Shown: positions 1 to 9,299, numbered from the stretch's first letter. The stretch: DNA of 64,000 nt from Verrucomicrobiota bacterium (GCA_017305195.1 JAFKMU010000037.1:124001-188000), one strand, 5' to 3'. The notes: generated from the sequence alone by a model not told the origin. Numbers and translations: made by a program.

Positions 1-340
1 GACAGATGACGCGCTGAAGATTCAGTGGGGATGGGATGAAGAGCCCATTCCGCTCAGCCGGGTGCTGGGGGCGCGGTTGTCCCGCAGCATCGGGAGCGCC
101 CAGGCCTTGTCCTCCAGCCGAGTCAAGGTGCTGCTGGATCACGGAAGCGTGATGATCTCTCCTCAGGACCGCGAGGGATCCACCGAGAATCGGCTGTCCC
201 GGTTGCCGAAGGCATGTGCCGGGCGGGGCGGAGGCGGGGCAGGAGACTCGGGCCGACCGTGCTGCCTTGAGCGGTTCTTCACGGCCTGCCCCGATGGGTG
301 GGAAACACGGGGATATTTCGGCCCATGCGCGCCGGAAGGA
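1..340. other. Left edge, no gene assigned
   Basis: Nothing here can be named. On the + strand the other two frames stop within the first 17 bases (TGA at 7 and at 15). The second frame stays open from the edge to about 781, so the tail of an upstream gene is possible. Its residues match no family I recognise, and beyond 341 it lies antisense to a much better gene. The stretch from about 210 onward is compositionally skewed (Gly/Arg-rich), as expected for a non-coding frame in GC-rich DNA. Confidence 0.3.
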
Positions 341-949
341 TCACGCCGCTCCCGGCTTGCGGGCGAGGCTGATGATCAAGAGAAGGACGAGGATGAGCAG
401 GATGACGTTCAGCACGAGGGACGCCCAGGTGATGGCGGGGGAGAGAGGCTTGAGCGATGCCGACCACGTCAGAACCTTGTCAGCCAGAGTCGGCTCGATG
501 CGGGCCTGGGTGATGCCGAGTTCCCTCATTTTTTCGGTGAGGAGGTGGGCGCGTTTGGCGGGAGCCCACAGGGCCCAGTAGACCTCGTTGCCGCTCGGGT
601 TTTGGTAAACCGTGGCGCTTATGAGGGTGTCGCCGATCTCCAGCTTTTCCTTGTGAATGCGGAAGAGCTCCTTCTTGCTCAAGCCGCCGAGTACCCAGTA
701 GCCGAGCCCGGGGTTTGGAATATAGAGGTCGCGGCTAAGGTTGCCAGCTTCGCGCTCATTGTAGATGGGGACGTTGCTTGAGGACAGCTTGTTCCAGTAG
801 GCATCGGCCTGCCCGGGGTTGGACCACGGGATGAAGAGCTTCTCCCGCTCGGCTGTCTGGGCCGGATCGACGCTGCTCGGGATGAGGGCCTCCGCAAAGG
901 AAAGCAGCGGAGCGAGGGCGAGAAAGAGGAGGGCGAGGCGGGTTTTCAC
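341..949 (-). CDS. Exported protein of unknown function with C-terminal membrane anchor
   Basis: Encodes 202 residues. The N-terminus is a clear signal peptide (MKTRLALLFLALAPLLSFAEA). The middle is soluble and contains a Trp/Tyr-rich stretch. The last 30 residues are one strong transmembrane helix (ASLVLNVILLILVLLLIISL) followed by a short basic tail RKPGAA. The product is probably held in the inner membrane with its body in the periplasm. I do not recognise the family. It is transcribed away from the next group of exported proteins, and no partner is evident. Confidence 0.75.
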   Translation of the reverse strand: MKTRLALLFLALAPLLSFAEALIPSSVDPAQTAEREKLFIPWSNPGQADAYWNKLSSSNVPIYNEREAGNLSRDLYIPNPGLGYWVLGGLSKKELFRIHKEKLEIGDTLISATVYQNPSGNEVYWALWAPAKRAHLLTEKMRELGITQARIEPTLADKVLTWSASLKPLSPAITWASLVLNVILLILVLLLIISLARKPGAA

Positions 950-1059
950 GGAAGCTGGCTTTGAGGCGGTGGCTAAGAATTGCGATTTCGCTAAGGGAGG
1001 CGTGACGAAGGTTGGCGTTATCGCTATGCCAGAGGGAGGTCAACACCTTTTCCAGGCCC

Positions 1060-1536
1060 ATGAAAGCGATGTGTTACTCTGCGAGAGATGTCCGCCCGGG
1101 GAGACGCCGGGGGCTCTCCGGGTTTCTCGTGATCGTCCTTGGGATGGCATGGCCGCTTGTCGCGACGAAGGCCGAGGAAAGCCCCGAGCTGGAGGCGCAT
1201 CAAAGGGAGGTGTCGCTCGTTGGCGACGGCGTATCCCTGTTCACAGCCTGGGGAGGCAGTACGGATGCTCCGCCGGATGACATGGGCTGTCCGCCATGGG
1301 TGAAAACCGGCAACCGCCGATATATCTGGCATGTCGAGGGGACGGAGATCTGCGAGGGAGGAAGGATTCCCACAGACCCGGACGACGGAGCGGTGACGAC
1401 GGAGGAGATGTTGATCGTTTCCGACTCCGTGCCAGGGTCGATTTCGATATCCGTCAGTCTTCAGGAGGAATGGCGGGACAGTGGCGAGAATCCTCGCACG
1501 ATCTACTGGCCGGAAGCGCCGGAGCCGACGCCGTAG
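1060..1536 (+). CDS. Small exported protein of unknown function
   Basis: About 158 residues from ATG 1060. A purine-rich AGGGAGGT lies about 20 bases upstream, a little far for a Shine-Dalgarno; ATG 1069 is an alternative. Residues ~12-35 (basic RRR then GFLVIVLGMAWPLVATKAEE) look like a signal peptide. The mature part is acidic and contains a Cys-Pro-Pro-Trp and a second Cys, possibly forming a disulphide. The C-terminus is Pro-rich (WPEAPEPTP). It precedes another exported protein by about 60 bases and may be co-transcribed. No family recognised. Confidence 0.6.
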   Translation: MKAMCYSARDVRPGRRRGLSGFLVIVLGMAWPLVATKAEESPELEAHQREVSLVGDGVSLFTAWGGSTDAPPDDMGCPPWVKTGNRRYIWHVEGTEICEGGRIPTDPDDGAVTTEEMLIVSDSVPGSISISVSLQEEWRDSGENPRTIYWPEAPEPTP

Positions 1537-1596
1537 AAGGATGGCCAAATCGATCGTTCCCGACCGCAAATGAAAAAACCTCCGGCAGATATTCCC

Positions 1597-2730
1597 ATGA
1601 AAAGCCGTTTCATCCGGCTGGCGTGCAGTCTTGGGTTTCTCTTCTGCATGCCGATGCCATTCGCCCATGCCGGGGAAGGCGGAAGGGTCATACGCGGCGT
1701 GGTGCTGAATGTGGATGGCTCGCCCGCGGCGGGGCGTCAGGTCAGCCTTGTCGGCCTGTCGCGAGGAGCGATGAGGATCGACATGGAGGAGAGGGGTCTT
1801 GAGGGATGGGATTTCACCACCGACAAGGATGGAGCGTTCATGGCGTCCTTGGATGGTGCGGGCCGACGAGATCTCGAGGACACGCGGCCGGGTCCGGGAA
1901 ATTATGTCTTTATCGTTTTGCCTTCCGATTCTGATGCCGGAGCGGTGTCTCCGCATCTCCTGAACTACGATGAGCGCCCTTCTTGGTACGGCGAGGAGAG
2001 CAAGGACTGGGGGCCGTATCTACTGGTGCCCCCATCGGGTATGGACCTCCGCCTCCAGATCATGAAGGGCGTAACGCTCAAGGGACGGGTGGTAAAGTAT
2101 CCCGAAGGAAAGGAGCCGATGGCAGGCTTGGGGGTAAACACATTCCATGATCTGTACGCCGAGACCCACACCGGACGGGGCGGTGAGATTTTTCTCCACA
2201 GCGCCGTGACCGATGCCCGGGGGAATTTTGAAATCTCCCATATCTATCCCTCAAAGTTCTTTGTCAGCCTGTGCTGGGATTATGGAAATCGCGGGGGTAC
2301 GTGGGATGCGACCTGGCTGAAAACGAAGACGGGAGACGGGAGATGGAGGTTTGATGCTGTGGATGGACAGGCTCCCCAGGCGGGGCGAGAAGTTGTCCAG
2401 ATGGAGATCATGGCGGCGGAGAAACCGATGTTTCGGTACAGTGGGAGAGTGAAGGACGTGTCAGGCGGCCCGGTCGCCGGGGCTGAGGTGACATTTGGCA
2501 TGTCCTATCACAAGGCTCCTCGCACGTGGGCAGATTTTCATCATTATGAGAGTACCGTAACGAAGCCGGATGGCTCCTATGAGATTTTCCTGCCGACACC
2601 ATGGGTGCTGGGAATGGACGTTAAAACTGCCGGTTATGAGCGGGCGGACAGGTGGGACCCCGACTATATCCCGTCCTATACACCCGGTGCCTACAACTTT
2701 TTGCTGAAGCGCACATCCGCTGAGAAATGA
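1597..2730 (+). CDS. Exported protein with carboxypeptidase-regulatory-like (Ig-like) repeats
   Basis: About 377 residues. The start at 1597 gives a standard signal peptide (MKSRFIRLACSLGFLFCMPMPFAHA); an in-frame ATG 27 bases upstream would only add a non-signal extension. Three segments begin with the pattern G-x-V followed by G-x-P-x-x-G and end in D-x-G-x-F/Y (near residues 25-90, 155-220 and 280-350). This is the hallmark of CarboxypepD_reg / transthyretin-like beta-sandwich domains. They usually act as structural or carbohydrate-contacting modules on secreted proteins. No catalytic domain is visible, so it is likely periplasmic or surface located. Confidence 0.75.
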   Translation: MKSRFIRLACSLGFLFCMPMPFAHAGEGGRVIRGVVLNVDGSPAAGRQVSLVGLSRGAMRIDMEERGLEGWDFTTDKDGAFMASLDGAGRRDLEDTRPGPGNYVFIVLPSDSDAGAVSPHLLNYDERPSWYGEESKDWGPYLLVPPSGMDLRLQIMKGVTLKGRVVKYPEGKEPMAGLGVNTFHDLYAETHTGRGGEIFLHSAVTDARGNFEISHIYPSKFFVSLCWDYGNRGGTWDATWLKTKTGDGRWRFDAVDGQAPQAGREVVQMEIMAAEKPMFRYSGRVKDVSGGPVAGAEVTFGMSYHKAPRTWADFHHYESTVTKPDGSYEIFLPTPWVLGMDVKTAGYERADRWDPDYIPSYTPGAYNFLLKRTSAEK

Positions 2731-2785
2731 GTTGCTGCCTCACCTTGCCTGGCTTTGTGAGATCCGGTAGATCTGCGGTGAAACG

Positions 2786-3133
2786 ATGAACAACAGCGCC
2801 GCCCAGCTTTCCCTCGATCCAGCAGCACTCACGGCGTTCGTGGCGTCGCTCTCGGCGCTTCCGACGGATGAGATTCGCAAGGCGAAGTCGCTCTTCATCC
2901 GCAATGCGATTGCAGATTACCAGATGAGCCGAAAGTCCCTCCGAGTCATGGTGGTGATGATGGGTGTCCTTAGCATTATTCCGATTTTCCTCATCGTTTT
3001 TATCCCCACTTTTATTAGCTATCGAGCTCTGAAGGAAAATGGCCGCCAGAAAATTCTCAACGCGCTGGAGGTCTGGAGATCGGACCTCGGGAGCGACTAT
3101 GAAGAATTGATCGGCGCGTTGGACGAGGCATAG
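2786..3133 (+). CDS. Small membrane protein of unknown function
   Basis: Encodes 115 residues from ATG 2786. Residues ~50-80 form one long hydrophobic segment (VVMMGVLSIIPIFLIVFIPTFI), enough for one helix or a tight hairpin. It is flanked by two amphipathic, charged helices. There is no signal peptide cleavage site and no recognised domain. The gene ends 16 bases before the convergent phosphatase gene. Its closeness to the upstream exported protein (55 bases) allows co-transcription. Confidence 0.6.
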   Translation: MNNSAAQLSLDPAALTAFVASLSALPTDEIRKAKSLFIRNAIADYQMSRKSLRVMVVMMGVLSIIPIFLIVFIPTFISYRALKENGRQKILNALEVWRSDLGSDYEELIGALDEA

Positions 3134-3149
3134 CGCCGTCAGATATTGC

Positions 3150-4331
3150 CTATTCCAGCATGATCGCGCGGAAGGACGCGATTTCCTCGGGCGTGATGCC
3201 GATTTTCTGGAGGTAGGCTTCGATCTTTTTGTGCAGCGGGTCGCCGGGCGCGCCGAATTGGTCGAATCCTCCAGCCAGGGCGTCGAACATCTTCTCGTAC
3301 TTGAAATAGCTGTTGGCGGTGATCTCCCAGTCTTTTTCCAGATCGTCGGCTTTCACACCGAGGACGCCGTTGAGGACATAGGCGAGCGCGCCGGTGCGGT
3401 CCGCTCCGGCGATGCAGTGAAACTCGATGGGGTAGTTGGCTCGGTCACAAAAGAGGCGGAAGTTTTTCGCCATCGCTTCCGGGCCCTCGCCGAGGCAGTT
3501 GCCATCCTGTCCGAAGACCTTGCCGTAGGAGAGCGACGAGTGGTGGACCCAGTTCACGGCGGGACCGGCGGGCGATTCCTTCATGGTGGCGACTTCGCCG
3601 GGTCCGCGCAGGTCGAGGTCGGTTTTCCAACGCAGGATGTCCTTGATATAGGCGACGCCTTCCGGTGAGAGCTTGGTTTCCCCGATGCGGAAATCCTCGA
3701 TGCGCTCCTTCTTCCACTTCGTTCGATCCCAGTCGAAGTCGGGGCTGTTGGCATTGAGCCCGGCGGAGCGGTAGATGAGTCCCTGCCGGATCATGCGGCC
3801 ATCGAGCCCGACGCGGCCCCCGAGGTCGCGGGCGTTTTCGATATTGGGAATGGTGAGCAGGCGCGGGGCGAGCGGGTCGGAGTGAAATCGGCCGGTCTTT
3901 GAAATGGCTGGCTGGCCGCTGGCATCGAGTCCCTCGACTTTCCAATAGTAGGTTTTCCCGATGAGGAAATTTGCGATACGGGCTTCGTTGGGAGCCGCGT
4001 CTTTATCGGCAGGCAGGGCGAGGGCCGGAGAGGGCGCGGAGAAATCCTCCTTTTCCGAGATGAGCACCCGGAAGGGGCCGTGCTCGCCCGCGGTGCAATC
4101 CCAGGTGAAGGCGTAGGGCTGGGCGTTGCGGACCTTGTTGAGCGCCTTGCGTTTCTCCGCATCGCTGAAAAACTCGCGCCGCTGCTCCTGCGGCATGTCG
4201 AGGAAGGAGCGAAGCTCGGGGGCGATCGTCGAGATGGTGGCCTCGGAGGCGGGAGTCTTCAGGATGATCTCGGCGGACAGCAGCCCGGGAAGGGCGCAGG
4301 CCAGCGCGAGCAGGAGCGTACGACTTTTCAT
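3150..4331 (-). CDS. Exported tyrosine-protein phosphatase (Y_phosphatase3 type) with N-terminal Fn3-like module
   Basis: 393 residues with a signal peptide (MKSRTLLLALACALPGLLSAE). Residues ~25-155 look like a fibronectin-III/Ig-like module (TYYWKVEGLD...). The catalytic domain starts at NIENARDLGG, the usual opening of bacterial Tyr3-type phosphatases. It carries the P-loop HCIAGADRTG (C-x5-R, with Cys nucleophile and Arg) near residue 305. Known relatives dephosphorylate tyrosine or phosphoinositides. The signal peptide puts this one in the periplasm or outside, so the substrate is open. It stands alone, convergent with the small membrane protein gene. Confidence 0.88.
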   Translation of the reverse strand: MKSRTLLLALACALPGLLSAEIILKTPASEATISTIAPELRSFLDMPQEQRREFFSDAEKRKALNKVRNAQPYAFTWDCTAGEHGPFRVLISEKEDFSAPSPALALPADKDAAPNEARIANFLIGKTYYWKVEGLDASGQPAISKTGRFHSDPLAPRLLTIPNIENARDLGGRVGLDGRMIRQGLIYRSAGLNANSPDFDWDRTKWKKERIEDFRIGETKLSPEGVAYIKDILRWKTDLDLRGPGEVATMKESPAGPAVNWVHHSSLSYGKVFGQDGNCLGEGPEAMAKNFRLFCDRANYPIEFHCIAGADRTGALAYVLNGVLGVKADDLEKDWEITANSYFKYEKMFDALAGGFDQFGAPGDPLHKKIEAYLQKIGITPEEIASFRAIMLE

Positions 4332-4421
4332 CGTGCCGGATTGTCGGGACTTCCCGGCACGGGGTAAAGGGAGGATTTGGCGACTTGCATTGGCGACCGT
4401 CGGCTTCTTCAGTATGGAGCC

Positions 4422-4865
4422 ATGAACGCCATCAAAAGACCCGCTGCGCTTGGGATGATCGGTGTGATTTTCATTTTTTCGGGCTGTGACAAACCACGGG
4501 TGACCCAGCGATTCCCTTTAGCCAGTGGCGTTTCAATAGACATCTTGGAGGAGACGGAGTGGGAGTATTCACCAAAGCTCCTCTACACGGTGCGAGAGCA
4601 CGATGCAGTGCGCGTGCAGCCGACGTTTTTCGACGTGGTGGGGAGTGAGGAATTACGGATGATGGATTCAGGCAAGGTGGTGGTCGGCTTCGTGCGGACA
4701 TCCGAGCCATCGAGCGTGGTCATCCTGTTCGACCAGAGGACAAGGGAAAGCTGGCCCGGGGGACCGGCGGGCGAGTCCCGTGAGGAAGCTCACGAACGAG
4801 GCGAACGAATGCTTGGCGTCCTCCGAGAAGCTTTTCCTCACGAGGGACTTATTCTCAAAAACTAG
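4422..4865 (+). CDS. Probable lipoprotein of unknown function
   Basis: About 147 residues from ATG 4422, with GGAG just upstream. The N-terminus MNAIKRPAALGMIGVIFIFSGC is a lipoprotein signal with lipobox F-S-G-C, so Cys22 would be lipidated and the protein anchored to a membrane. The mature part is beta-rich in appearance and charged at the C-terminus. No domain recognised. It is divergent from the phosphatase gene; the ~90-base gap could hold both promoters. The 232 bases after it hold nothing that I can name. Confidence 0.6.
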   Translation: MNAIKRPAALGMIGVIFIFSGCDKPRVTQRFPLASGVSIDILEETEWEYSPKLLYTVREHDAVRVQPTFFDVVGSEELRMMDSGKVVVGFVRTSEPSSVVILFDQRTRESWPGGPAGESREEAHERGERMLGVLREAFPHEGLILKN

Positions 4866-5097
4866 TGATTATTAAAAAAACGGATTCGCTGTGGTATAGC
4901 TCGTGAGCCATGGGGCAATGTATTACCTGAGATCCGATGCGCAAATTGCGGTGTATTGCCTGAGTGGCGCTTGCTGAGTTTGACAAACTCGGTAGTGTGA
5001 AAGAGTCGAAACGGCATGCGCGTCCGAGATCAGAAAAGGATGCCGTATCTTTGGTAAAACAACCCACCAAGACGGAACGACGGTTAGACGCCTTGAT

Positions 5098-6681
5098 ATG
5101 ACCGAGTCCCGTATGCCTGAAGATGCGCTTTCTCCTGTCGGAGATGGGCGCGAAGTGGAAACCGCTGCGCGCGTTCGCGCGGAGGACCAGTTTCGCCGGA
5201 GCGAAGAGCGGTATCGCATGCTCTTCAACTCGATTGACGAAGGGTTTTGTGTTTTTGAGATGATCTACGACGCGGAGGGAGCTCCGGTCGACTACCGCTT
5301 TCTCGAAGTGAACCCGGCCTTTGAACAGCACACGGGTCTCGCCGATGCGGCGGGAAAGACGATTCTGGAGCTGGTGCCAAACCACGAAAAGCACTGGCAC
5401 GAGATCTACGGGAAGGTCGCGGCCACGGGTGAATCCGTACGCTTTGAGGAGCGCGGCGAAGGGCTGGCGAGGTGGTTCAGCGTGTATGCCTTTCGTGTTG
5501 GAGCGCCGGAGGAGCGGCGCGTGGCGGCGCTCTTTACCGACATCACCGAGCGCAGACGCGCCGAGGAGGAGCTCGCCGAGGCGCATCGCCGCAAGGATGA
5601 ATTTCTCGCCATGCTGGCACACGAGCTGCGCAGTCCGCTCGCTCCCCTCGTCAACATGCTCCATGTCCTCCAGCACTCCGAGGCCGATGGCGATCTGGTC
5701 CACCAGGCGACGGAAACGATGGAGCGGCAGCTCGGGCAGATGGTCCGGCTGGTGGATGATTTGCTGGATGTGAACCGCGTCGCCCGCGACAAGCTCGTCC
5801 TGCGCAAGGAGCGGGTGGAGTTGGCCCCCATCATCGAGCAGGCGCGCGAGGTATGTTGTCCGCTGGCGGAGCGATTGAGCCATGAGATCGTCGTGCAGAT
5901 GCCGACCGAGCCTGTGTATCTGCTGGCGGACCGCGCCCGGCTGACCCAGGTCTTTAGCAACCTTCTGAACAACGCGTGCAAGTACACGGATGCCAGCGGC
6001 CAGGTCTCCCTGAAGGCCTGGACGGAACGGGACGAGGTCGTGGTGAAGGTCGCCGATACGGGCGTGGGCATCCAGCCCGACCAACTGCCTCACATCTTTG
6101 ACATGTTTGCCCAGGTGAACAAATCGCTGGAGCGCACGGAGGGAGGGCTGGGCATCGGGCTCACGCTCGTGCAGTCGCTGGTCGAGATGCACGGCGGCTC
6201 GGTGGAGGCATTCAGCGAAGGGCTGGGCAAGGGGAGCGAATTCGTGGTGCGACTGCCCATGCTGGCCGATGCTGCGGAAACTCCCGCCGAGGAGACCCCT
6301 GCCCCCCGGAGTCCGGAAGGGCGCAGACAGCGCATCCTGGTCGTCGATGACAATCTGGACGCCGCGATGTCACTGGCCATCCTCCTCGAGATTGAGGGTC
6401 ACGAGGTGCATACCGTTCACGACGGACTCGACGCGCTGAACGCGGCTGGGACGCATCGCCCCGACGTGGTGCTGCTCGACATCGGTCTGCCGGGATTGAG
6501 CGGCCTGGATGTAGCCCGTCGCATTCGCCGGGAACCATGGGGTGCGGACATGGCGCTCGTCGCCTTGACCGGCTGGGGACAGGAAGAGGACCGGCAGAGT
6601 ACGCAGGAGGCAGGCTTTGACGCCCATCTCGTGAAGCCGGTCGAGCACGCAGACCTCATGGCGCTGCTGGGGCGAATGTAG
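5098..6681 (+). CDS. Hybrid sensor histidine kinase (PAS - HisKA - HATPase - receiver)
   Basis: 527 residues, cytoplasmic, no transmembrane segment. A PAS domain spans ~35-152 and ends in the PAC-like DITERRRAEEEL linker. HisKA has H175 in AHELRSP. HATPase_c has the N box around N291 (NLLNNACKY) and G box DTGVG at 320-324. A receiver follows at ~412-525 with acidic pair D417/D418, phospho-acceptor D461 and Lys in HLVKP. Autophosphorylation on H175 and transfer to D461 is the expected chemistry. No separate response regulator or output gene is adjacent, so the downstream partner is unknown. Confidence 0.93.
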   Translation: MTESRMPEDALSPVGDGREVETAARVRAEDQFRRSEERYRMLFNSIDEGFCVFEMIYDAEGAPVDYRFLEVNPAFEQHTGLADAAGKTILELVPNHEKHWHEIYGKVAATGESVRFEERGEGLARWFSVYAFRVGAPEERRVAALFTDITERRRAEEELAEAHRRKDEFLAMLAHELRSPLAPLVNMLHVLQHSEADGDLVHQATETMERQLGQMVRLVDDLLDVNRVARDKLVLRKERVELAPIIEQAREVCCPLAERLSHEIVVQMPTEPVYLLADRARLTQVFSNLLNNACKYTDASGQVSLKAWTERDEVVVKVADTGVGIQPDQLPHIFDMFAQVNKSLERTEGGLGIGLTLVQSLVEMHGGSVEAFSEGLGKGSEFVVRLPMLADAAETPAEETPAPRSPEGRRQRILVVDDNLDAAMSLAILLEIEGHEVHTVHDGLDALNAAGTHRPDVVLLDIGLPGLSGLDVARRIRREPWGADMALVALTGWGQEEDRQSTQEAGFDAHLVKPVEHADLMALLGRM

Positions 6682-6745
6682 CGTCCGCGATCTGCGCGCA
6701 GGAGAACTTTATTTTCGGTCAGGAGGCTCGCTGGAAGGCCGGTCC

Positions 6746-7159
6746 TTATTCGAGATCGAGAAATGTCCGCGGACTGAGAATCGGTATGCCAAGAAACGGG
6801 TGCTGGATAAGCAAATCCTCATCGCCCGTGATGACAGCATCCGCTTTGCCATTGACCGCCAGCTCAAGGAACTTGTCATCTTTGGGATCGCGGCAGGCTT
6901 TGATCGAGCGGAGAATTTCGATGCGAATGGCTACCCGGCTGAGGAGTTGAAAGAACTCCCTCCGTTCTTGGGCGGAGAGATATTTGTCAAACTTTGGCCG
7001 GGTGAGGACTTCAGCGAGTTCCTGCAGTGTTGCATCGGAAACCAGCAGATCGCCGGAGGACAGAGCTTTTTGGACAGCTCGAGCGGCAGTCGAATCTGGC
7101 GCGAGGAGACGACCGATAAGGACATTGGTATCCACGACCCAGCGACGAGGCGGGATCAT
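6746..7159 (-). CDS. PIN-domain toxin of a type II toxin-antitoxin pair
   Basis: 137 residues. The PIN nuclease signature is present: Asp in VVDTNVLIG near residue 9, Glu in LQELAEVL, Asp in CRDPKDDKFLELA, and the closing ADAVITGDEDLL. These acidic residues bind the metal ion used to cut RNA. The sequence is of the PIN subfamily annotated as toxin component (COG1569-like) rather than classical VapC. It overlaps the antitoxin gene by 4 bases (ATGA), so it is translationally coupled to it. Confidence 0.88.
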   Translation of the reverse strand: MIPPRRWVVDTNVLIGRLLAPDSTAARAVQKALSSGDLLVSDATLQELAEVLTRPKFDKYLSAQERREFFQLLSRVAIRIEILRSIKACRDPKDDKFLELAVNGKADAVITGDEDLLIQHPFLGIPILSPRTFLDLE

Positions 7160-7404
7160 GGATTATTCAACAAATCCGCAAGCTCCTTCTCCGTCAGACC
7201 TGCACGTTCCGCACGTTGGCCGATGCGATCGCAAAAAGCTTCAAACTCCGCCGCATTAATGCCGCGCAGGCGCTCATATTCTTCCGCGGAGAGAATGACG
7301 GCGGCTGCCCGATTGTGCTTCTGGATGAGCACCGGCTCGCGTTGCGCGGAGTCTAGAACCTTTCCGAAGCTTTGCTTGGCTTCATTGGCGGCGATAACAG
7401 TCAT
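7156..7404 (-). CDS. Antitoxin, Phd/YefM family
   Basis: 82 residues if started at ATG 7404; an in-frame TTG nine bases upstream is possible but less likely. The N-terminus MTVIAANEAKQSFGKVLDSAQ, then KHNRAAAVILSAEEYERL, is the typical Phd/YefM DNA-binding fold. The C-terminal third would wrap the toxin. The start codon lies inside a perfect 12-bp palindrome (7403-7434), the natural place for autorepression. Gene order antitoxin-toxin with a 4-base overlap is standard for the class. Confidence 0.87.
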   Translation of the reverse strand: MTVIAANEAKQSFGKVLDSAQREPVLIQKHNRAAAVILSAEEYERLRGINAAEFEAFCDRIGQRAERAGLTEKELADLLNNP

Positions 7405-7434
7405 TTCATCCAAAATAGATGATTTGGATGAAAT
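7403..7434. promoter_or_regulatory. Palindromic operator of the Phd/PIN module
   Basis: ATTTCATCCAAA (7403-7414) and TTTGGATGAAAT (7423-7434) are perfect 12-base inverted arms separated by 8 bases. The left arm covers the antitoxin start codon. An inverted repeat of this length at the 5' end of a Phd-family gene is what autoregulation by the antitoxin dimer predicts. That it is the operator is inference from position and symmetry. Confidence 0.75.
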
Positions 7435-7455
7435 CTCAAGGGATTCTCCGCAAAG

Positions 7456-7884
7456 CTACCTTTCCTTCGCCTTCAGCAGGAGCACCGGGATGTCGACGAG
7501 GTGGCGCACCTTGTCGACGGTGGCTCCATAGAGGAGATCGCTGATGAAGCGATGGCCGTGAGTCGACATCGCGATGAGGTCGATATGGTCCTGCCGGGCG
7601 AATTTCACGATCTCGTCGGAGGGCTCGCCCATGGCGAGGTGATACGTCACGCTGAAACCCTCGGCGGTGAGCTCCCTGGCGCGGCGTTCCAGATAGGCGC
7701 GGTCCTCGATGATCTCCTCGCTTTCGGCGAGCTTGAGATGGTCGTAATTGCGGGCGACCCAGCCGTCCGCCACGTGGAGGAGGACGAGGTGGGCATTCGA
7801 CCACCGGGCGAGCGGCTTGATATGATTGAGGATCGTGTCGTCGGCGGGGCTGTTCTCCACCGGGATGAGGATTTGGTGGTACAT
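7456..7884 (-). CDS. Universal stress protein (UspA family)
   Basis: 142 residues, single Usp domain. It starts MYHQILIPVENSPADD. The ATP-binding signature near the C-terminus, G-x2-G-x9-G-(S/T), is altered here to STHGHRFISDLLYGATVDKV. The fold is expected; ATP binding is less certain because of the changes. The gene lies 8 bases downstream of mntH on the same strand, so the two are probably co-transcribed, tying it to metal or oxidative stress. Confidence 0.88.
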   Translation of the reverse strand: MYHQILIPVENSPADDTILNHIKPLARWSNAHLVLLHVADGWVARNYDHLKLAESEEIIEDRAYLERRARELTAEGFSVTYHLAMGEPSDEIVKFARQDHIDLIAMSTHGHRFISDLLYGATVDKVRHLVDIPVLLLKAKER

Positions 7885-7892
7885 GGCGGGTT

Positions 7893-9284
7893 TTAGATGC
7901 TGAGTCCGAAGAAGGCGTAGAACGGACGCCGGATGGATTCCGGCACGAAGGTGTCGAAGAGGAGCTTCACGTTGAGCACGATGATGATCATCGCGGTCGT
8001 CCAGCCGAGGATCTTGATCCAGAGCGGATTGGCGAATGGCCCCATCTTGGCCTTTTCCCCGGTGAATCGCATGAGCGGCCACACGGCAAAGCCGAGCTGC
8101 ATGCTGAGCACGACCTGGCTGGCGATGAGCAGCGAGGTGGTGCTGCCCTCGCCGTACATGCCGATGACGACGACGGCAGGCACGATGGCGATGGCGCGGG
8201 TGATGAGGCGGCGCAGCCAGGGCTTGAGGCGGAAATTCAGAAATCCCTCCATCACGATCTGGCCGGCGAGCGTGCCGGTGAGCGTGGCGTTCTGCCCGGA
8301 GGCGAGCAGAGCCACGGCGAAGAGCGTGCTGGCGACGCCGACCCCGAGCGTCGGGCTCAGGAGCTGGTAGGCGTCCTGGATTTCCGCGACCTCATGGTGG
8401 CCGTTGAAATGAAACGCCGCCGCCGCGAGGACCAGGATGCCGCCATTGATGAAGAGGGCAAACATGAGCGCTGCGGTGGAATCGATCGTCGCAAACTTGA
8501 TCGCCTCCCGCTTGCCCTCGTTCGTGCGCTCAAAGTTGCGCGTCTGCACGATGGAGGAGTGCAGGTAGAGGTTGTGCGGCATGACCGTCGCGCCGAGGAT
8601 GCCGATGCTGACATAGAGCATCTCCTGATTTTTCAGGATCTCCGTGCTCGGCACGAATCCCAGCAGCACGCCGGTGAGACTGGGCTTGGCAAAGAACAGC
8701 TCGGCGACAAAGCACCCGCCGATCGTGAGAATGAGTGTGATGACGATAGCCTCGATGTAGCGGAAGCCCTTGTTCTGCAAATACAGCACGGCCAGCACGT
8801 CGAGGCAGGTGATGATGCAGCCCCAGACCAGCGGGATGCCAAAGAGGAGCTGGAGGCCGATGGCCGAACCGATGACCTCGGCCAGGTCGCAGGCTGCGAT
8901 GGCGAGCTCGCAAAGGAACCAGAGCATCCACACCACGGGGGTGGAGTAATGGTCGCGGCAGGCCTGAGCCAGGTCGCGCCCGGTGGCCACGCCGAGCTTC
9001 ACGCACAGGTGCTGGAGCAGGATGGCCATGAGGTTGGAAATGAGGATGACGCTGAGCAGCGTGTAGCCAAACTTGGACCCGCCTGCGAGGTCTGTGGCCC
9101 AGTTGCCCGGGTCCATGTAGCCCACGGCCACGAGGAAGCCCGGCCCCGCGAAAGCCATCATCTTGCGCCAGAACGGCGCCTTGTTCGGTACGAAAATACT
9201 GCGGTGGACCTCCGGCAGACTCACCGCCGCTGCTTCTCTCCGCCACGCCATATCCGGAGATTCCGGCCCGCTAGCAGTTCCCAT
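7893..9284 (-). CDS. mntH: NRAMP-family divalent metal (Mn2+) : H+ transporter
   Basis: 463 residues with about eleven hydrophobic segments. The two NRAMP signatures are both present: the DPGN motif in TM1 ([11 protein letters not shown]) and the MPHN motif in TM6 ([10 protein letters not shown]), whose Asp, Asn and Met coordinate the metal. It imports Mn2+ (or Fe2+) with protons across the inner membrane. The ~45-residue N-terminal cytoplasmic extension is a little long. A short hairpin lies in the leader (9300-9332). The downstream usp gene is 8 bases away. Confidence 0.93.
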   Translation of the reverse strand: MGTASGPESPDMAWRREAAAVSLPEVHRSIFVPNKAPFWRKMMAFAGPGFLVAVGYMDPGNWATDLAGGSKFGYTLLSVILISNLMAILLQHLCVKLGVATGRDLAQACRDHYSTPVVWMLWFLCELAIAACDLAEVIGSAIGLQLLFGIPLVWGCIITCLDVLAVLYLQNKGFRYIEAIVITLILTIGGCFVAELFFAKPSLTGVLLGFVPSTEILKNQEMLYVSIGILGATVMPHNLYLHSSIVQTRNFERTNEGKREAIKFATIDSTAALMFALFINGGILVLAAAAFHFNGHHEVAEIQDAYQLLSPTLGVGVASTLFAVALLASGQNATLTGTLAGQIVMEGFLNFRLKPWLRRLITRAIAIVPAVVVIGMYGEGSTTSLLIASQVVLSMQLGFAVWPLMRFTGEKAKMGPFANPLWIKILGWTTAMIIIVLNVKLLFDTFVPESIRRPFYAFFGLSI

Positions 9285-9299
9285 GGGGTCTCTTAATTT

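Noticed and set aside
62..781. Open frame of 239 codons on the + strand at the left edge
   Set aside because: From 341 on it is antisense to a gene with a clear signal peptide and membrane anchor, and its composition (Gly/Arg/Glu/Asp-rich) is that of a shadow frame. A short real tail before ~210 cannot be excluded.
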